Below are positions 53,429 to 63,436 of a stretch of 64,000 nt of DNA, one piece after another. Location of the stretch: positions 620,001-684,000 of the forward strand of contig JALHNJ010000001.1 of assembly GCA_022843585.1 (NCBI GenBank), in the 5' to 3' direction. The DNA is from Chitinophagaceae bacterium. GTDB taxonomy: Bacteria; Bacteroidota; Bacteroidia; Chitinophagales; Chitinophagaceae. Every line of letters starts with the position of its first letter. Positions within the stretch are counted from its first letter, which is position 1. The notes beneath the pieces were generated by a model that saw nothing but the letters and a program-made list of their open reading frames with translations, did not search any database and had not been told where the DNA came from. The translations under genes were made by a program, and so were the position numbers.

Positions 53429-55217
53429 TCATAGAGGCCCGGATGCAGAGGGCTTCTTTTTTGATGAAACCGACCAAATAGGGTTAGGCCATAGAAGGTT
53501 GAGCATTATTGATCTTTCTGCGGCAGCTAACCAGCCGTTCTATTCGCATAATGGCCGGTATATTATGATATTTAATGGCGAGGTATATAATTATAAAGAG
53601 TTAGCTGTAAAATATAATATACAAACCCGTACTACTTCTGATTCAGAAGTTATTTTGGAAGCCTTTGCGAAAGTCGGTATTGCATGTGTCAATGATTTTA
53701 ATGGCATGTTCTCGCTTGCTATCTGGGATAAGGAAGATAAGAAGCTTTTTATTATACGGGATAGATTTGGAGTAAAGCCGTTAGTATATTATCATAAAGA
53801 CAGTGACTTTGCTTTTGCATCTGAGCTAAAAGCTTTATTGCAATTGCCAATAGAGAAAAAAATTAATATGGCCGCTTTGCAGGATTATTTTTTCCTGGAA
53901 TATGTGCCGAACTCTCAGTCAATACTTGAAGGGTTTCAGAAACTTCCAAACGGACATTATTTAATTGCTGAAAAAGGAAAAATTGAAGTAAAGTCATATT
54001 ATAAATTCACGGAAAAGATAATTGCCCGTCCACTGGCACCAAGAAATGAAAAGGATGTGCTGGATGAGTTTGAAGAGTTGTTAGCTTCTTCTGTAAAGTA
54101 CCGGCAAATAAGTGATGTGCCTATTGGTGCATTTTTAAGTGGTGGAACGGATTCTTCATTGATTTGCGCATTGTTCCAAAAACAAAATGTAAATCCCGTA
54201 AATACTTTTACGATCGGCTTTGATGTAAAAGGATATGATGAATCGGGCTATGCATCGCAAGTAGCAAAAATTCTTAAAACCAATCATAGCGAAACACATC
54301 TTTCGGATAAGAGTTCCATTGCTATTGTAGATAAAATCGTTGATTTTTATGACGAACCTTTTGCGGCACCTTCTACTATTCCTAGCTATCTTGTTTGTAA
54401 TGTTGCCCGTAAGAATGTTACGGTAGCAATGAGTGGCGATGGTGGCGACGAATTGTTTATGGGCTACGGGTATTATGATGTGTACCGGAAAGTAAAAACT
54501 TTATACAGGATGGATTTGGGAGTAGGTCGCCACCTTGTCCATTCGTTATTTAAAATGCGTGGCCCCCGCTACGAAAGGGCTTCACGACTTTTTGATCTTC
54601 CGTCTAAAGATTTGTTTGCACATTTATGGTCAGAGCAGCAATATATGTTTTCTGAAAAAGAGATTGGTTCGTTGCTCAATCTTTCTTCTACTGATTTATC
54701 TATAAAGGATAACTGGCGTAAGATTGAAGGAATGAATCTTTCTGATTTTGAAAAGATTTCTTTGTTTGATATTGACCAATATCTTACGCATAACTTATTG
54801 TATAAAATGGATGCGGCTTCCATGGCTAATAGCCTCGAAGTTCGAAATCCATATCTCGATTACCGGGTGATGGAGTTTTGTTACAATCTTCCGCAGGAAT
54901 TTAAGATCAAAAATGGTACTCCCAAATATTTAATGAAGAAATTACTGCAACGTTATTTGCCGGATGAATTGGTGTATCGGCGTAAGTGGGGCTTTCCGGC
55001 TCCTATTGGTAATTGGCTAACCAGGGAATTATCGTACATGATCGATAAATGGCTTGATCCGCAACGTATCAAATCACAAGGGCTTTTTAATGAAAAGCAG
55101 GTGGCTCATTACGTAACCGCTTTTCGCAACGGAAAGAATTTTCACGACAAACGAATCTGGTCATTGATATTCTTCCAGATGTGGCATTATAAATACCTGG
55201 AAGGCAATGTTGATTAG
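53355..55217 (+). CDS. asparagine synthase-like amidotransferase (first copy)
   Basis: A 620-residue glutamine-hydrolysing amidotransferase. Cys2 of MCGIAGF is the glutaminase nucleophile, with HRGPDAEG and NGEVYNYKE following; the ATP loop is LSGGTDSS (261-268) and the synthase domain has MSGDGGDELFMGY. In surface-polysaccharide operons such enzymes often amidate sugar acids (WbpS type) and do not supply asparagine. A second copy at 61595 is divergent in sequence. The gene starts within the preceding transglutaminase gene. Confidence 0.88.
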   Translation: MCGIAGFISPNYKQQHLQRITSAISHRGPDAEGFFFDETDQIGLGHRRLSIIDLSAAANQPFYSHNGRYIMIFNGEVYNYKELAVKYNIQTRTTSDSEVILEAFAKVGIACVNDFNGMFSLAIWDKEDKKLFIIRDRFGVKPLVYYHKDSDFAFASELKALLQLPIEKKINMAALQDYFFLEYVPNSQSILEGFQKLPNGHYLIAEKGKIEVKSYYKFTEKIIARPLAPRNEKDVLDEFEELLASSVKYRQISDVPIGAFLSGGTDSSLICALFQKQNVNPVNTFTIGFDVKGYDESGYASQVAKILKTNHSETHLSDKSSIAIVDKIVDFYDEPFAAPSTIPSYLVCNVARKNVTVAMSGDGGDELFMGYGYYDVYRKVKTLYRMDLGVGRHLVHSLFKMRGPRYERASRLFDLPSKDLFAHLWSEQQYMFSEKEIGSLLNLSSTDLSIKDNWRKIEGMNLSDFEKISLFDIDQYLTHNLLYKMDAASMANSLEVRNPYLDYRVMEFCYNLPQEFKIKNGTPKYLMKKLLQRYLPDELVYRRKWGFPAPIGNWLTRELSYMIDKWLDPQRIKSQGLFNEKQVAHYVTAFRNGKNFHDKRIWSLIFFQMWHYKYLEGNVD

Positions 55218-56130
55218 GAATTTTCTTTTTCACCGGGTAACTGATGAAGTGGATGCTATGTGGCCACCAATGAAGCCGGAACTGTTTTCAAAAATTATAC
55301 AATACCTCGGTAAAAACTATACCGTTGTTGCACTTGAACATTTTTTAGAAAATCCTGCTTCATTTAAAACTAAAAAACAAATTGCAACAATTTCTTTTGA
55401 TGATGGCTATAAGGACAATATGGAAATTGCGGCACCAATTTTAAAGAAGTACAACTGTCCCGCATCTTTTTATATTGTAACAGACTGTATTGATAAAAAT
55501 ATCCCTACCTGGACTTATCTGGTAGATAGAGTTTTTCAACAAACTCAAAAAAATCATATTGAATTTATATATGATTTTGTTCCGGCGAAGTTTAAAAGCA
55601 TTCAGGTTAAAGCTGCGGCTGTTTCTAATCCTTTACTAAAAGAAATAAAGCCCTGGATGAAGAGCTTGTCTAACCCACAACGGGTGGCTATAACAAATGA
55701 AATCTTACAGCAATGTAATGATGTACAACTTCCTCAGAATAAAATGATGAATTGGGATGACATTCGTCAGCTAGATTCAGCTGGATTTATAATCGGATCT
55801 CATTCACATACACATCCAATGTTGGCATCTCTTCAACAGGAATCAGAAATTACTGACGAGTTAAAAATTTCTGCTGACAGGATTAGGGCGGAAATTGGCA
55901 AAATGCCAATGACAATATCATACCCGATAGGCAGCTTTGATGAAAGAGTAATGCGTTTGTCGCAGCAGCAAGGCTATAAGTATGGATTGGCAGTAGAGCA
56001 AAAATTTTTTACCTACCCGGCTAATAGCATGGCAATACCAAGAGTGGAGTTATACCAGGAGGGATGGTGGAAGGTAAATCTTCATCTTACAGGTAATTAT
56101 TGGAACAGGCTACGAAGAATGATAAAGTGA
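55207..56130 (+). CDS. polysaccharide deacetylase family protein
   Basis: A 307-residue NodB-type esterase-4 family protein. The metal site is ISFDDGYKDN with Asp65/Asp66 and SHSHTHP (198-204) with histidines 199, 201 and 203; a late motif SYPIGSFDERV follows. No signal peptide is visible, so it may act on a cytosolic precursor. It overlaps the upstream gene by 11 bases. It could deacetylate an amino sugar that the neighbouring formyltransferase-like enzyme then modifies. Confidence 0.87.
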   Translation: MLIRNFLFHRVTDEVDAMWPPMKPELFSKIIQYLGKNYTVVALEHFLENPASFKTKKQIATISFDDGYKDNMEIAAPILKKYNCPASFYIVTDCIDKNIPTWTYLVDRVFQQTQKNHIEFIYDFVPAKFKSIQVKAAAVSNPLLKEIKPWMKSLSNPQRVAITNEILQQCNDVQLPQNKMMNWDDIRQLDSAGFIIGSHSHTHPMLASLQQESEITDELKISADRIRAEIGKMPMTISYPIGSFDERVMRLSQQQGYKYGLAVEQKFFTYPANSMAIPRVELYQEGWWKVNLHLTGNYWNRLRRMIK

Positions 56131-56930
56131 CAAAGCGAATAGTAATATGGTGTGGTGATGCGCCTAATCAACGGGCATTAGCAGCAAAAATTGCAAAACA
56201 TTTCCCGATAGCAGGAATTGTAATAGAGCAAAAAAAAGTAGCAGTTGCAAAAAGTAATCTATTGCACTTGCCGGTTAAAATTTTGGACAGGTTTCGATTT
56301 GCTTCTATTTACAAGGCCTGGAAGAATATGCAGCAATGGTATAGTGCCAATTTTCCTGAATGGCCTGCTGCTAAGATTCTTAAAACTGATTCTATTAATA
56401 GTAAAGAGGCAGAAGATTTTTCAAAAGCATTAGCACCCGATATTATTATTGTATCAGGAACAAGTCTTATCAAAGAGCCTCTCTTAAGTATTCCTGCAAG
56501 TATTGGTATTATTAATCTTCATACCGGATTATCTCCTTATGTAAAGGGTGGTCCCAATTGTACAAACTGGTGTATAGCGAACAATGACTGGCATTTAGTA
56601 GGAAACACAATTATGTGGATTAATGCTGGGATTGATACGGGGAACATTATTACAACAGAAGCTATAGATATCCGGCAAACAGCTACATTAACCGATGCGC
56701 AAAGACTGGTAATGGAACAAGCACATAATCTTTATCTGAAAGCCCTTCAATACCTTTCAAATAATCAGGCTCCTTATATCTCAATTAGCCAAGCGGATTT
56801 TCCAAAAGGGAAAACATTTTATACAAAAATGTGGACGGCTGAGAAACGTTCGGCTTTATTGCGTAACTGGGCTAAAAGAAAAGCGGCAGTATTAAACGAA
56901 ACGCCAAAAACAATTTCTCTTCCTTCTTAA
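56127..56930 (+). CDS. formyltransferase-fold protein, sugar N-formyltransferase-like
   Basis: A 267-residue protein with the formyl_trans_N core: GIINLHTGLSPYVKGG carries the Asn-x-His pair and WINAGIDTGNII the catalytic aspartate. The start is taken as GTG at 56127 in a four-base overlap with the deacetylase stop; a TTG further upstream is less likely. Family members use N10-formyltetrahydrofolate, and sugar N-formyltransferases of this fold occur in O-antigen clusters. An amino group exposed by the upstream deacetylase would be a fitting acceptor. Confidence 0.8.
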   Translation: MTKRIVIWCGDAPNQRALAAKIAKHFPIAGIVIEQKKVAVAKSNLLHLPVKILDRFRFASIYKAWKNMQQWYSANFPEWPAAKILKTDSINSKEAEDFSKALAPDIIIVSGTSLIKEPLLSIPASIGIINLHTGLSPYVKGGPNCTNWCIANNDWHLVGNTIMWINAGIDTGNIITTEAIDIRQTATLTDAQRLVMEQAHNLYLKALQYLSNNQAPYISISQADFPKGKTFYTKMWTAEKRSALLRNWAKRKAAVLNETPKTISLPS

Positions 56931-56944
56931 GAATTGCATTAACC

Positions 56945-58174
56945 GTGAGCAAAAAAATACTTTACATATCTTATGATGGAATGACTGATCCACTGGGTCA
57001 ATCGCAGGTAATACCCTACTTACGGGAATTAACAAAGTTGGGCTTTCGATTTACATTGTTGAGTGTAGAGAAGAGTGATCGAATGGCTACGAATGGCGAG
57101 CATGTAAAGCAGGTGCTGGCATCTGCAGGAATTAAATGGGAGACATTGCGGTTTACTTCTACGCCGCCTGTTCTTTCAAAGCTGTATGACCAGATTCAAT
57201 TAAATGCTAAGGCATCTCAATTGCATAAGAGGGACAAGTATGACCTTATACACTGTCGTAGTTACGTAGCTGCTGAAGCCGGATTAAAGTTATTTAAACG
57301 ATTTAATGTCCCTTTTCTCTTTGATATGCGTGGTTTTTGGGTGGATGAAAGAGTGGATAGTGGTTTGTGGAAACTGAGTAATCCATTGTATAAATGGGTT
57401 TACAAAATATATAAAAGAAAGGAAAAGGAATACTTTGCTAAATCAACCCACATAATTTCATTAACCAATAAAGGGAAGGAAGAATTAGTGAAAAACTACC
57501 GGGTTGTGGCGGATAAAATTTCTGTAATTCCCTGTTGTGCAGATTTACAGCATTTTGATTACAGGTTAATTACTGAAGAACAAAAGCAACAGGTCAGGAG
57601 TAAATTAAATATTGATTCCTCAAAAAAGGTATTGACTTATCTCGGTTCACTGGGAGGTTGGTACATGACCAATGAAATGCTGGATTTTTTTGCCGTACTG
57701 AAAGTGAAAATTCCCGATGCCATTTTTTTATTTATTACTCATGATAAACCAGCTGGAATTATAAAAATAGCAGCAGATAGAGGAATTAGTACAGAGTATA
57801 TACGAGTTCAGGCTGCTGCCCGTAATGATGTTCCGCTATATTTATCAATCAGCGACTGGAGTATATTTTTTATTAAGGATGTCTATTCTAAAAAAGCATC
57901 TTCGCCAACCAAACAGGGAGAAATTATGGCTATGGGGATACCAATTATTTGTAATGATATTGGAGATACCGGATCTATTGTTAGTGAATCTGGTGTAGGG
58001 TTGGTAAATCAAAAATTTGATGAGATCAACTATTCTGAAATTACATCGCAAATGAAAGAGCTTTTACAAATAGATAAAAAATTAATACGCCAGGCTGCCG
58101 AAAAATATTATGATCTGCATTCTGGTGTTATAACTTACAATAATGTCTATCAACAAATAAGGAGTAGCTACTGA
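56945..58174 (+). CDS. family 4-like glycosyltransferase (GT-B)
   Basis: A 409-residue GT-B protein starting from GTG. It opens KILYISYDGMTDPLGQSQV, a motif typical of transferases in such operons, and has LLFDMRGFWVDERV and YLGSLGGWYM. The region KKASSPTKQGEIMAMGIP is the donor site equivalent, with Glu in place. Specificity is unknown. Confidence 0.85.
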   Translation: MSKKILYISYDGMTDPLGQSQVIPYLRELTKLGFRFTLLSVEKSDRMATNGEHVKQVLASAGIKWETLRFTSTPPVLSKLYDQIQLNAKASQLHKRDKYDLIHCRSYVAAEAGLKLFKRFNVPFLFDMRGFWVDERVDSGLWKLSNPLYKWVYKIYKRKEKEYFAKSTHIISLTNKGKEELVKNYRVVADKISVIPCCADLQHFDYRLITEEQKQQVRSKLNIDSSKKVLTYLGSLGGWYMTNEMLDFFAVLKVKIPDAIFLFITHDKPAGIIKIAADRGISTEYIRVQAAARNDVPLYLSISDWSIFFIKDVYSKKASSPTKQGEIMAMGIPIICNDIGDTGSIVSESGVGLVNQKFDEINYSEITSQMKELLQIDKKLIRQAAEKYYDLHSGVITYNNVYQQIRSSY

Positions 58175-58178
58175 ATTT

Positions 58179-59084
58179 ATGATTAGAGAACAACAACAAC
58201 CCGCAAGTATTATTAAATCCGGTACTCATACTATTAAATGCTATGATGAGTTAGGCGAAAATATAGATTTAACAACGGTACATTCATTTGGTGAGGAATG
58301 GAAGGCGTTTCACCAGTTTAAAGATGATGAAATAAAAAAAATTGGGGATACATATTTTGATATTGTCGCCGATAAAATGACTGGGTTGGATAAAATTGCT
58401 GCAGATTTTGGATGTGGTACTGGCAGGTGGTCAAAATATTTTCATAGCCGTGTAGGTGCTGTAGCGGCGATTGATCCAAGTGAAGCTGTACTCGCTGCAG
58501 GAGAACTGTTAAGCGGGATAGAAAATATTCATTTATACAAAGCCTCCATTGACAATCTTCCATTTTCCGACAATTATTTCGATTTTGGATTTAGTCTCGG
58601 CGTTTTACATCATATTCCTGATACGCAAAAAGCAATGAATGCCTGTGTGAAAAAAATAAAGCCTGGCGGTCATTTCCTGGTTTACCTTTATTATAGTCTG
58701 GATAATCGGGGATTTTTATACAAAACATTGTTTTCTCTTTCTAATCTTATTCGCCGGGTAGTAAGCCGGATGCCGGATACATTAAAAAGAATTGCCTGTA
58801 ATATAATGGCCTTAATTTTTTATATGCCATTTGTTCTTTTCAGCCGGTTTCTTAAAATACTGGGTGTATCAAAAAAAATACGTTCCCGTGTACCCTTACA
58901 TTCGTACGAAAGCACTTCATTTTATATTATTCGTAATGATGCGTTGGACAGATTTGGTACCCCGCTTGAACAACGATTTTCTCGCCAGCAGATTCAGCAA
59001 ATGATGGAAACAGCAGGACTTACTAATATTATTTTCTCAGAACAAGCTCCTTATTGGCATGCAGTCGGACAGAAAAAAAAGTAG
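58179..59084 (+). CDS. class I SAM-dependent methyltransferase
   Basis: A 301-residue methyltransferase with AADFGCGTGRWSKYF as motif I, AIDPSE after beta-2, FSLGVLHHIPD as motif IV and KPGGHFLVYLY. A hydrophobic stretch at about 205-225 (IMALIFYMPFVLF) may associate with the membrane. The last 26 bases overlap the next transferase gene. Target is likely a sugar or lipid intermediate of the pathway. Confidence 0.85.
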   Translation: MIREQQQPASIIKSGTHTIKCYDELGENIDLTTVHSFGEEWKAFHQFKDDEIKKIGDTYFDIVADKMTGLDKIAADFGCGTGRWSKYFHSRVGAVAAIDPSEAVLAAGELLSGIENIHLYKASIDNLPFSDNYFDFGFSLGVLHHIPDTQKAMNACVKKIKPGGHFLVYLYYSLDNRGFLYKTLFSLSNLIRRVVSRMPDTLKRIACNIMALIFYMPFVLFSRFLKILGVSKKIRSRVPLHSYESTSFYIIRNDALDRFGTPLEQRFSRQQIQQMMETAGLTNIIFSEQAPYWHAVGQKKK

Positions 59085-60153
59085 AAAAAAAGCTATATAT
59101 TTCATTGTTCCCGCCCCTTTGGGTATTTCTCCTGGCCAACGTTTTAGGTTCGAACATTATCTATCATTATTACAGGTGAACAATATAAAATATAAAGTCA
59201 GTAGTTTTTATACATCTACTGGCTGGAAAAATTTATATACACCCGGTAATAAGCTTAAAAAAATTGCTTCTGTTCTGGCAGGTTTTTTACGACGTTGCGC
59301 AGATGTATTTAAATTAGTAAGCTATTCTCATATCTATATATACCGGGAAGCAGCACCAATTGGCCCGCCTTTATTTGAATGGGTCATTTCTAAAGTGCTG
59401 AGAAAAAAAATTGTTTACGATTTTGATGATGCCATCTGGATACCCGTTAGTTCACAGTATAATAAAACGATTTCCAGGTTGCGAAATTTCGGTAAAACAG
59501 CAAAAATTTGTAAGTGGGCCTGCAAAATTTCTGTAGGTAATAAATTCCTGGCTGATTACTCTTCTCAGTATAATACACAGGTTAATATTATTCCTACAGT
59601 TGTTGATACCGGGCATGTGCACAATAAATTACAGCAGCAAATGACAGATATGCCATCAATAGGATGGACGGGTACATTCAGTACGCTAAAATATCTTGAT
59701 ATTATTTTACCGGTTTTGCAAGAGTTACAGGCATCACATGCTTTTAAATTTGTGGTAATAGCGGATAAAGACCCCCAATTGAGCTTGCATAACTACCAGT
59801 TTATTAAATGGAATAAAGAAACTGAAAGTAATGATCTTTTAAGTTTTCATATTGGCCTTATGCCACTATATAATGATGAAATCTCAAAAGGAAAATGCGG
59901 CTTTAAAGCAATACAGTATATGTCCCTGGGCATTCCTGCAGTGGTATCACCTGTTGGGGTCAATTCGGAAATTGTTGATCATGGAGTAAGTGGTTTTATT
60001 TGTGCAACTGAGCAAGAATGGAAAGAACGACTCTTGCAATTATTAACGCAAGCTAAACTGCGGGAGCAAATGGGTATAGCAGCCCGAAAGAAAATCCAGG
60101 AGCACTACTCTGTGGAGTCATCGGTAGCTCTTTTTATTAATTTGTTTGATTAA
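59059..60153 (+). CDS. family 4-like glycosyltransferase (GT-B)
   Basis: A 364-residue protein. The N-terminus is basic and then hydrophobic (KKAIYFIVPAPLG), followed by SPGQRFRFEHYL and YDFDDAIWIP, a signature of this subfamily. The donor region GKCGFKAIQYMSLGIPAVVS is recognisable. It overlaps the methyltransferase gene by 26 bases, suggesting coupled translation. Confidence 0.85.
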   Translation: MQSDRKKSRKKAIYFIVPAPLGISPGQRFRFEHYLSLLQVNNIKYKVSSFYTSTGWKNLYTPGNKLKKIASVLAGFLRRCADVFKLVSYSHIYIYREAAPIGPPLFEWVISKVLRKKIVYDFDDAIWIPVSSQYNKTISRLRNFGKTAKICKWACKISVGNKFLADYSSQYNTQVNIIPTVVDTGHVHNKLQQQMTDMPSIGWTGTFSTLKYLDIILPVLQELQASHAFKFVVIADKDPQLSLHNYQFIKWNKETESNDLLSFHIGLMPLYNDEISKGKCGFKAIQYMSLGIPAVVSPVGVNSEIVDHGVSGFICATEQEWKERLLQLLTQAKLREQMGIAARKKIQEHYSVESSVALFINLFD

Positions 60154-60188
60154 ACGCATCATATATCCCATTGTGAATATTAAAAAGC

Positions 60189-61586
60189 ATGCTTCTCCTT
60201 ACTCGTTTTTTTTCACCAGCTGATTTATTTTACTTTCCGGTTTGTTTTCTTATTTTATTTTTTATAATAAGGGCCAAAGCAAAAAAGTATAAAGATGAGC
60301 GGATTAAAATGCTTTATTTCCGGGCATTTTACTTTAAGTTGATATGTGTACTTGCATTTACCCTCCTTACAGAGTTTTATTTCAAGGGGGGGGATACTGG
60401 TTTATTCTATCAGGCAACTAAAAATCTAAGGGCAGCAATTGCTGATAATCCAAATAACTTTTGGGTGGCATTGGAGTCGCAAAAGCTTACTTATAAAAGT
60501 CCGTTGTTTGATTATTTCTATTACGATAATTATGAATTTGATCTTACGTATAACTATATGTTTGCCAGTGCTAATTTTTTCCCCGGAAAACTGGCATTAA
60601 TACCTTCATTCATTTTCGGGAATAGCTACATATGTATCAACATGATTTTTGGTTTTTTTGCTTTGGGTGGAGCTATTCGTTTATTTAAAACATTCTATTA
60701 TTATTATCCCAAGCAATGGAAAGAAATTGCTTTTGCCTGTCTTTTTCTTCCTAGTGTTTGCTACTGGAGTTCGGGGCTGCTCAAAGATCCAATTTGCTTT
60801 GGGGCAGTTGGATATATTACTTATGCCTTTCTTAATATTTTTGTAAAAAAGAAAAAGATATTAGTTTCACTAGCTCTGATTATTGGTTGCGGTTTATTAG
60901 TATACTTTATCAAAGTATATATTCTCTTAGTTTTGGTGCTTAGCCTTTTAATATGGCAGTTTGCTGAGTTTAATAAGTTAATTGAAAACAAAACGCTTCA
61001 ACGAATTTTTGCGGGAATGACCTTTGCTGGCAGTTTGCTTATAGGCTTGTTATTACTAAACTATTTAACCTCAACAGAGGCAGGTCAGCAATATCAATTG
61101 GATAAAATTGCCGGTAATGCTGAGCATCAACGGGAAATGTTTGCGGTCATTAACCAACAGACGGGAGGTACTGATTCTCATTTTGAGATTAATACTTCTA
61201 ATCCTGTATTGATGGTATTTGGAGGTATTACAGCTACATTTTATCGTCCTTTTATTTGGGAGGTTAACTCTCCAATTATGTTATTATCTGTATTGGAGTC
61301 TTCAATTTTTCTTTTTATAACTCTTTTCTTTCTATCCAAAAAGGGGGTGAAAAATTTTTTCCGACTTTCTTTTTCTGAGCCAAGAATATTAATGTGTTTT
61401 ATTTTTGCTTTTGTATTTGCTGTTGCAGTAGGTATTTCATCAGCCAACTTTGGAGCTTTGTCAAGATATAAAATTCCTTGTATGCCATTTTATCTGATCA
61501 TGATGATATTATTGTATCAGAAAAGTAATTTGCCATATCCGAAGTGGTTCAATAAAATTTTAAATTTCGCTGTTCCTTCCAGATAA
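60189..61586 (+). CDS. polytopic membrane protein, possible polysaccharide polymerase
   Basis: A 465-residue protein with about ten predicted membrane helices and a long soluble loop (roughly 290-340, DKIAGNAEHQREMF). The EFYFKGGDTGLFY and LPSVCYWSSGLLKDPI motifs resemble uncharacterised proteins of Bacteroidota surface-polysaccharide loci. Topology and position fit a Wzy-like polymerase, but no sequence signature proves it, and an ABC-exported polymer would not need one. It is followed 8 bases later by the second amidotransferase. Confidence 0.7.
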   Translation: MLLLTRFFSPADLFYFPVCFLILFFIIRAKAKKYKDERIKMLYFRAFYFKLICVLAFTLLTEFYFKGGDTGLFYQATKNLRAAIADNPNNFWVALESQKLTYKSPLFDYFYYDNYEFDLTYNYMFASANFFPGKLALIPSFIFGNSYICINMIFGFFALGGAIRLFKTFYYYYPKQWKEIAFACLFLPSVCYWSSGLLKDPICFGAVGYITYAFLNIFVKKKKILVSLALIIGCGLLVYFIKVYILLVLVLSLLIWQFAEFNKLIENKTLQRIFAGMTFAGSLLIGLLLLNYLTSTEAGQQYQLDKIAGNAEHQREMFAVINQQTGGTDSHFEINTSNPVLMVFGGITATFYRPFIWEVNSPIMLLSVLESSIFLFITLFFLSKKGVKNFFRLSFSEPRILMCFIFAFVFAVAVGISSANFGALSRYKIPCMPFYLIMMILLYQKSNLPYPKWFNKILNFAVPSR

Positions 61587-61594
61587 CTCATTGT

Positions 61595-63436
61595 ATGTGT
61601 GGTATTGCAGGCTCCATTAATTTTCGACTAGATATTCCCCGTCTCACTAAGGATTTGTATCATCGGGGACCCGATGAACAAACCACATTTGAGGAAGGTT
61701 CATTGCTATTACACCATCACCGGTTAGCCATTCTTGATATTGCTGAAGGGCACCAACCGATGCATCATGATGAGCTCAGCATAATTTTTAATGGAGAAAT
61801 TTATAATCATAGTGAGGTAAGAAAAAAACTGAATCTGCAGTGCAAAACAAATTCAGATACAGAAACTATTCTCCATGCTTACCAAAAGTCTGGCCCAAAC
61901 TGCCTGAATGAGTTTGACGGAATGTTTGTCATTGTGATTTTTGATCGAACCAAAAACGAATTATTTGTTGCCAGGGACCGTGCAGGAAAGAAACCAATTT
62001 ATTACTATTGTAATAAAGAATCGTTTGTTTTTGCCAGTGAGTTAAACGCCTTGCAAGGACAGGTAAAGGAAACAATTAATGAACAACATTTGCAGCAATA
62101 TATCCGTATGGGGTATTTTTATAAATCATCAACTCCCTATAATAATGTGTGGGAGTTGCCAGCCGGTTCTTATGCTACCGTTTCACTAAATAATCCCGAA
62201 GTAAAAATTACTAAGTGGTGGGATATACATACTTATTATCAACGGAAATCGACTGTAAATTTTGAGGAAGCTCTTCATACCGTTGATACCCATATTCATG
62301 CTGCAGTGAGACGAAGGGTGGAGTCGTCGGACCTGGAAGTTGGTTCGTTCTTGAGTGGTGGCATTGATAGCGGTGTAGTAAGTGCCATTGCAAAGCAATA
62401 CAATTCTTCGCTTAAAACGTTTACAGTATCATTTGCCGGTGAGTATAATGAAGCTCCACTAGCTAAGCTGGTAGCGGATAAGTACAATACTGAACATCAT
62501 GAAATAGCGATTTCTTATGGTAATTTAAAAGATGATGTAGAGGAGATACTGGCTAATTACGGCGAACCCTTTATGGACAGCTCTGCTATACCAAGTTATT
62601 ATGTAAGCAGGGAAGCTAAGAAGAGTCTCACAGTTATTCTTAATGGAGACGGGGGCGATGAAATTTTTGGCGGTTACAGGCGATATGTTCCATTTGCAAA
62701 ATATGACTTCTTTAATGCAGGCTTTCTAATTAAGAAATCAGCAACCATTGCGCACACATTACTACCGGTTCCACATAATAAAAAAAGCAAGTATAACTAT
62801 TTATACAGGCTAACAGATCTTGCAAGAAAAGATAGCCTGCGTACTTACTTATCAGCAACAATCGACAGTTTTGAAGGATTTGAAAAGAATATAATAACCA
62901 GTTCTGGTATTTTGAAACAGGTAAAGGATGATTTTGACAGAATTAATAAATCTTCACTTTCCGGGTTGCAAAAAATCATGAATCTTGATTTTGATAATAT
63001 TCTCAATGGAGACTTACTTGTAAAAATGGATATAGCCACTATGGCTCATTCTTTAGAAGGAAGAAGTCCATTGCTCTCCAAAGAGTTATTAGAATTTATA
63101 CCGGGATTGCCAGATAGTTATAAAATTAAAGGTGGTCAAACAAAATATTTGTTGCGTAAACTGGCAGAGAAATATTTGCCAAAAGAATTAATAAACCAGC
63201 CTAAACGGGGGTTTGAAATTCCATTAAAGAAATGGGTGGATAATGAATTACGAGATTTGATCGCATCGTATATATTGCCAAATGATGCTTATTGTCAACA
63301 GTTTGTCGCTAGCGGTTTTATAGATAATCTTTGGAATAGAAGAATAAAATCAGGAGATGAGAAAAGAGCCAAAATGATATGGACTCTTTTTGCTCTTGAG
63401 GTTTGGTATAAGAAATGTTATTTAAAACATGCCTAA
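61595..63436 (+). CDS. asparagine synthase-like amidotransferase (second copy)
   Basis: A 613-residue glutamine amidotransferase: Cys2 in MCGIAGS, YHRGPDE, NGEIYNHSE, LSGGIDSG at 253-260 and LNGDGGDEIFGGY. It is clearly a paralogue of, and not a duplicate of, the enzyme at 53355 (the N-terminal segment is shorter and the motifs differ). A sugar-acid amide is the likely product in this context. Its stop overlaps the next start by 8 bases. Confidence 0.88.
   Translation: MCGIAGSINFRLDIPRLTKDLYHRGPDEQTTFEEGSLLLHHHRLAILDIAEGHQPMHHDELSIIFNGEIYNHSEVRKKLNLQCKTNSDTETILHAYQKSGPNCLNEFDGMFVIVIFDRTKNELFVARDRAGKKPIYYYCNKESFVFASELNALQGQVKETINEQHLQQYIRMGYFYKSSTPYNNVWELPAGSYATVSLNNPEVKITKWWDIHTYYQRKSTVNFEEALHTVDTHIHAAVRRRVESSDLEVGSFLSGGIDSGVVSAIAKQYNSSLKTFTVSFAGEYNEAPLAKLVADKYNTEHHEIAISYGNLKDDVEEILANYGEPFMDSSAIPSYYVSREAKKSLTVILNGDGGDEIFGGYRRYVPFAKYDFFNAGFLIKKSATIAHTLLPVPHNKKSKYNYLYRLTDLARKDSLRTYLSATIDSFEGFEKNIITSSGILKQVKDDFDRINKSSLSGLQKIMNLDFDNILNGDLLVKMDIATMAHSLEGRSPLLSKELLEFIPGLPDSYKIKGGQTKYLLRKLAEKYLPKELINQPKRGFEIPLKKWVDNELRDLIASYILPNDAYCQQFVASGFIDNLWNRRIKSGDEKRAKMIWTLFALEVWYKKCYLKHA

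Noticed and set aside
56100-56126. Upstream TTG start for the formyltransferase-like protein
   Set aside because: The GTG at 56127 forms the four-base overlap typical of this operon and begins right before the conserved RIVIWCG strand.
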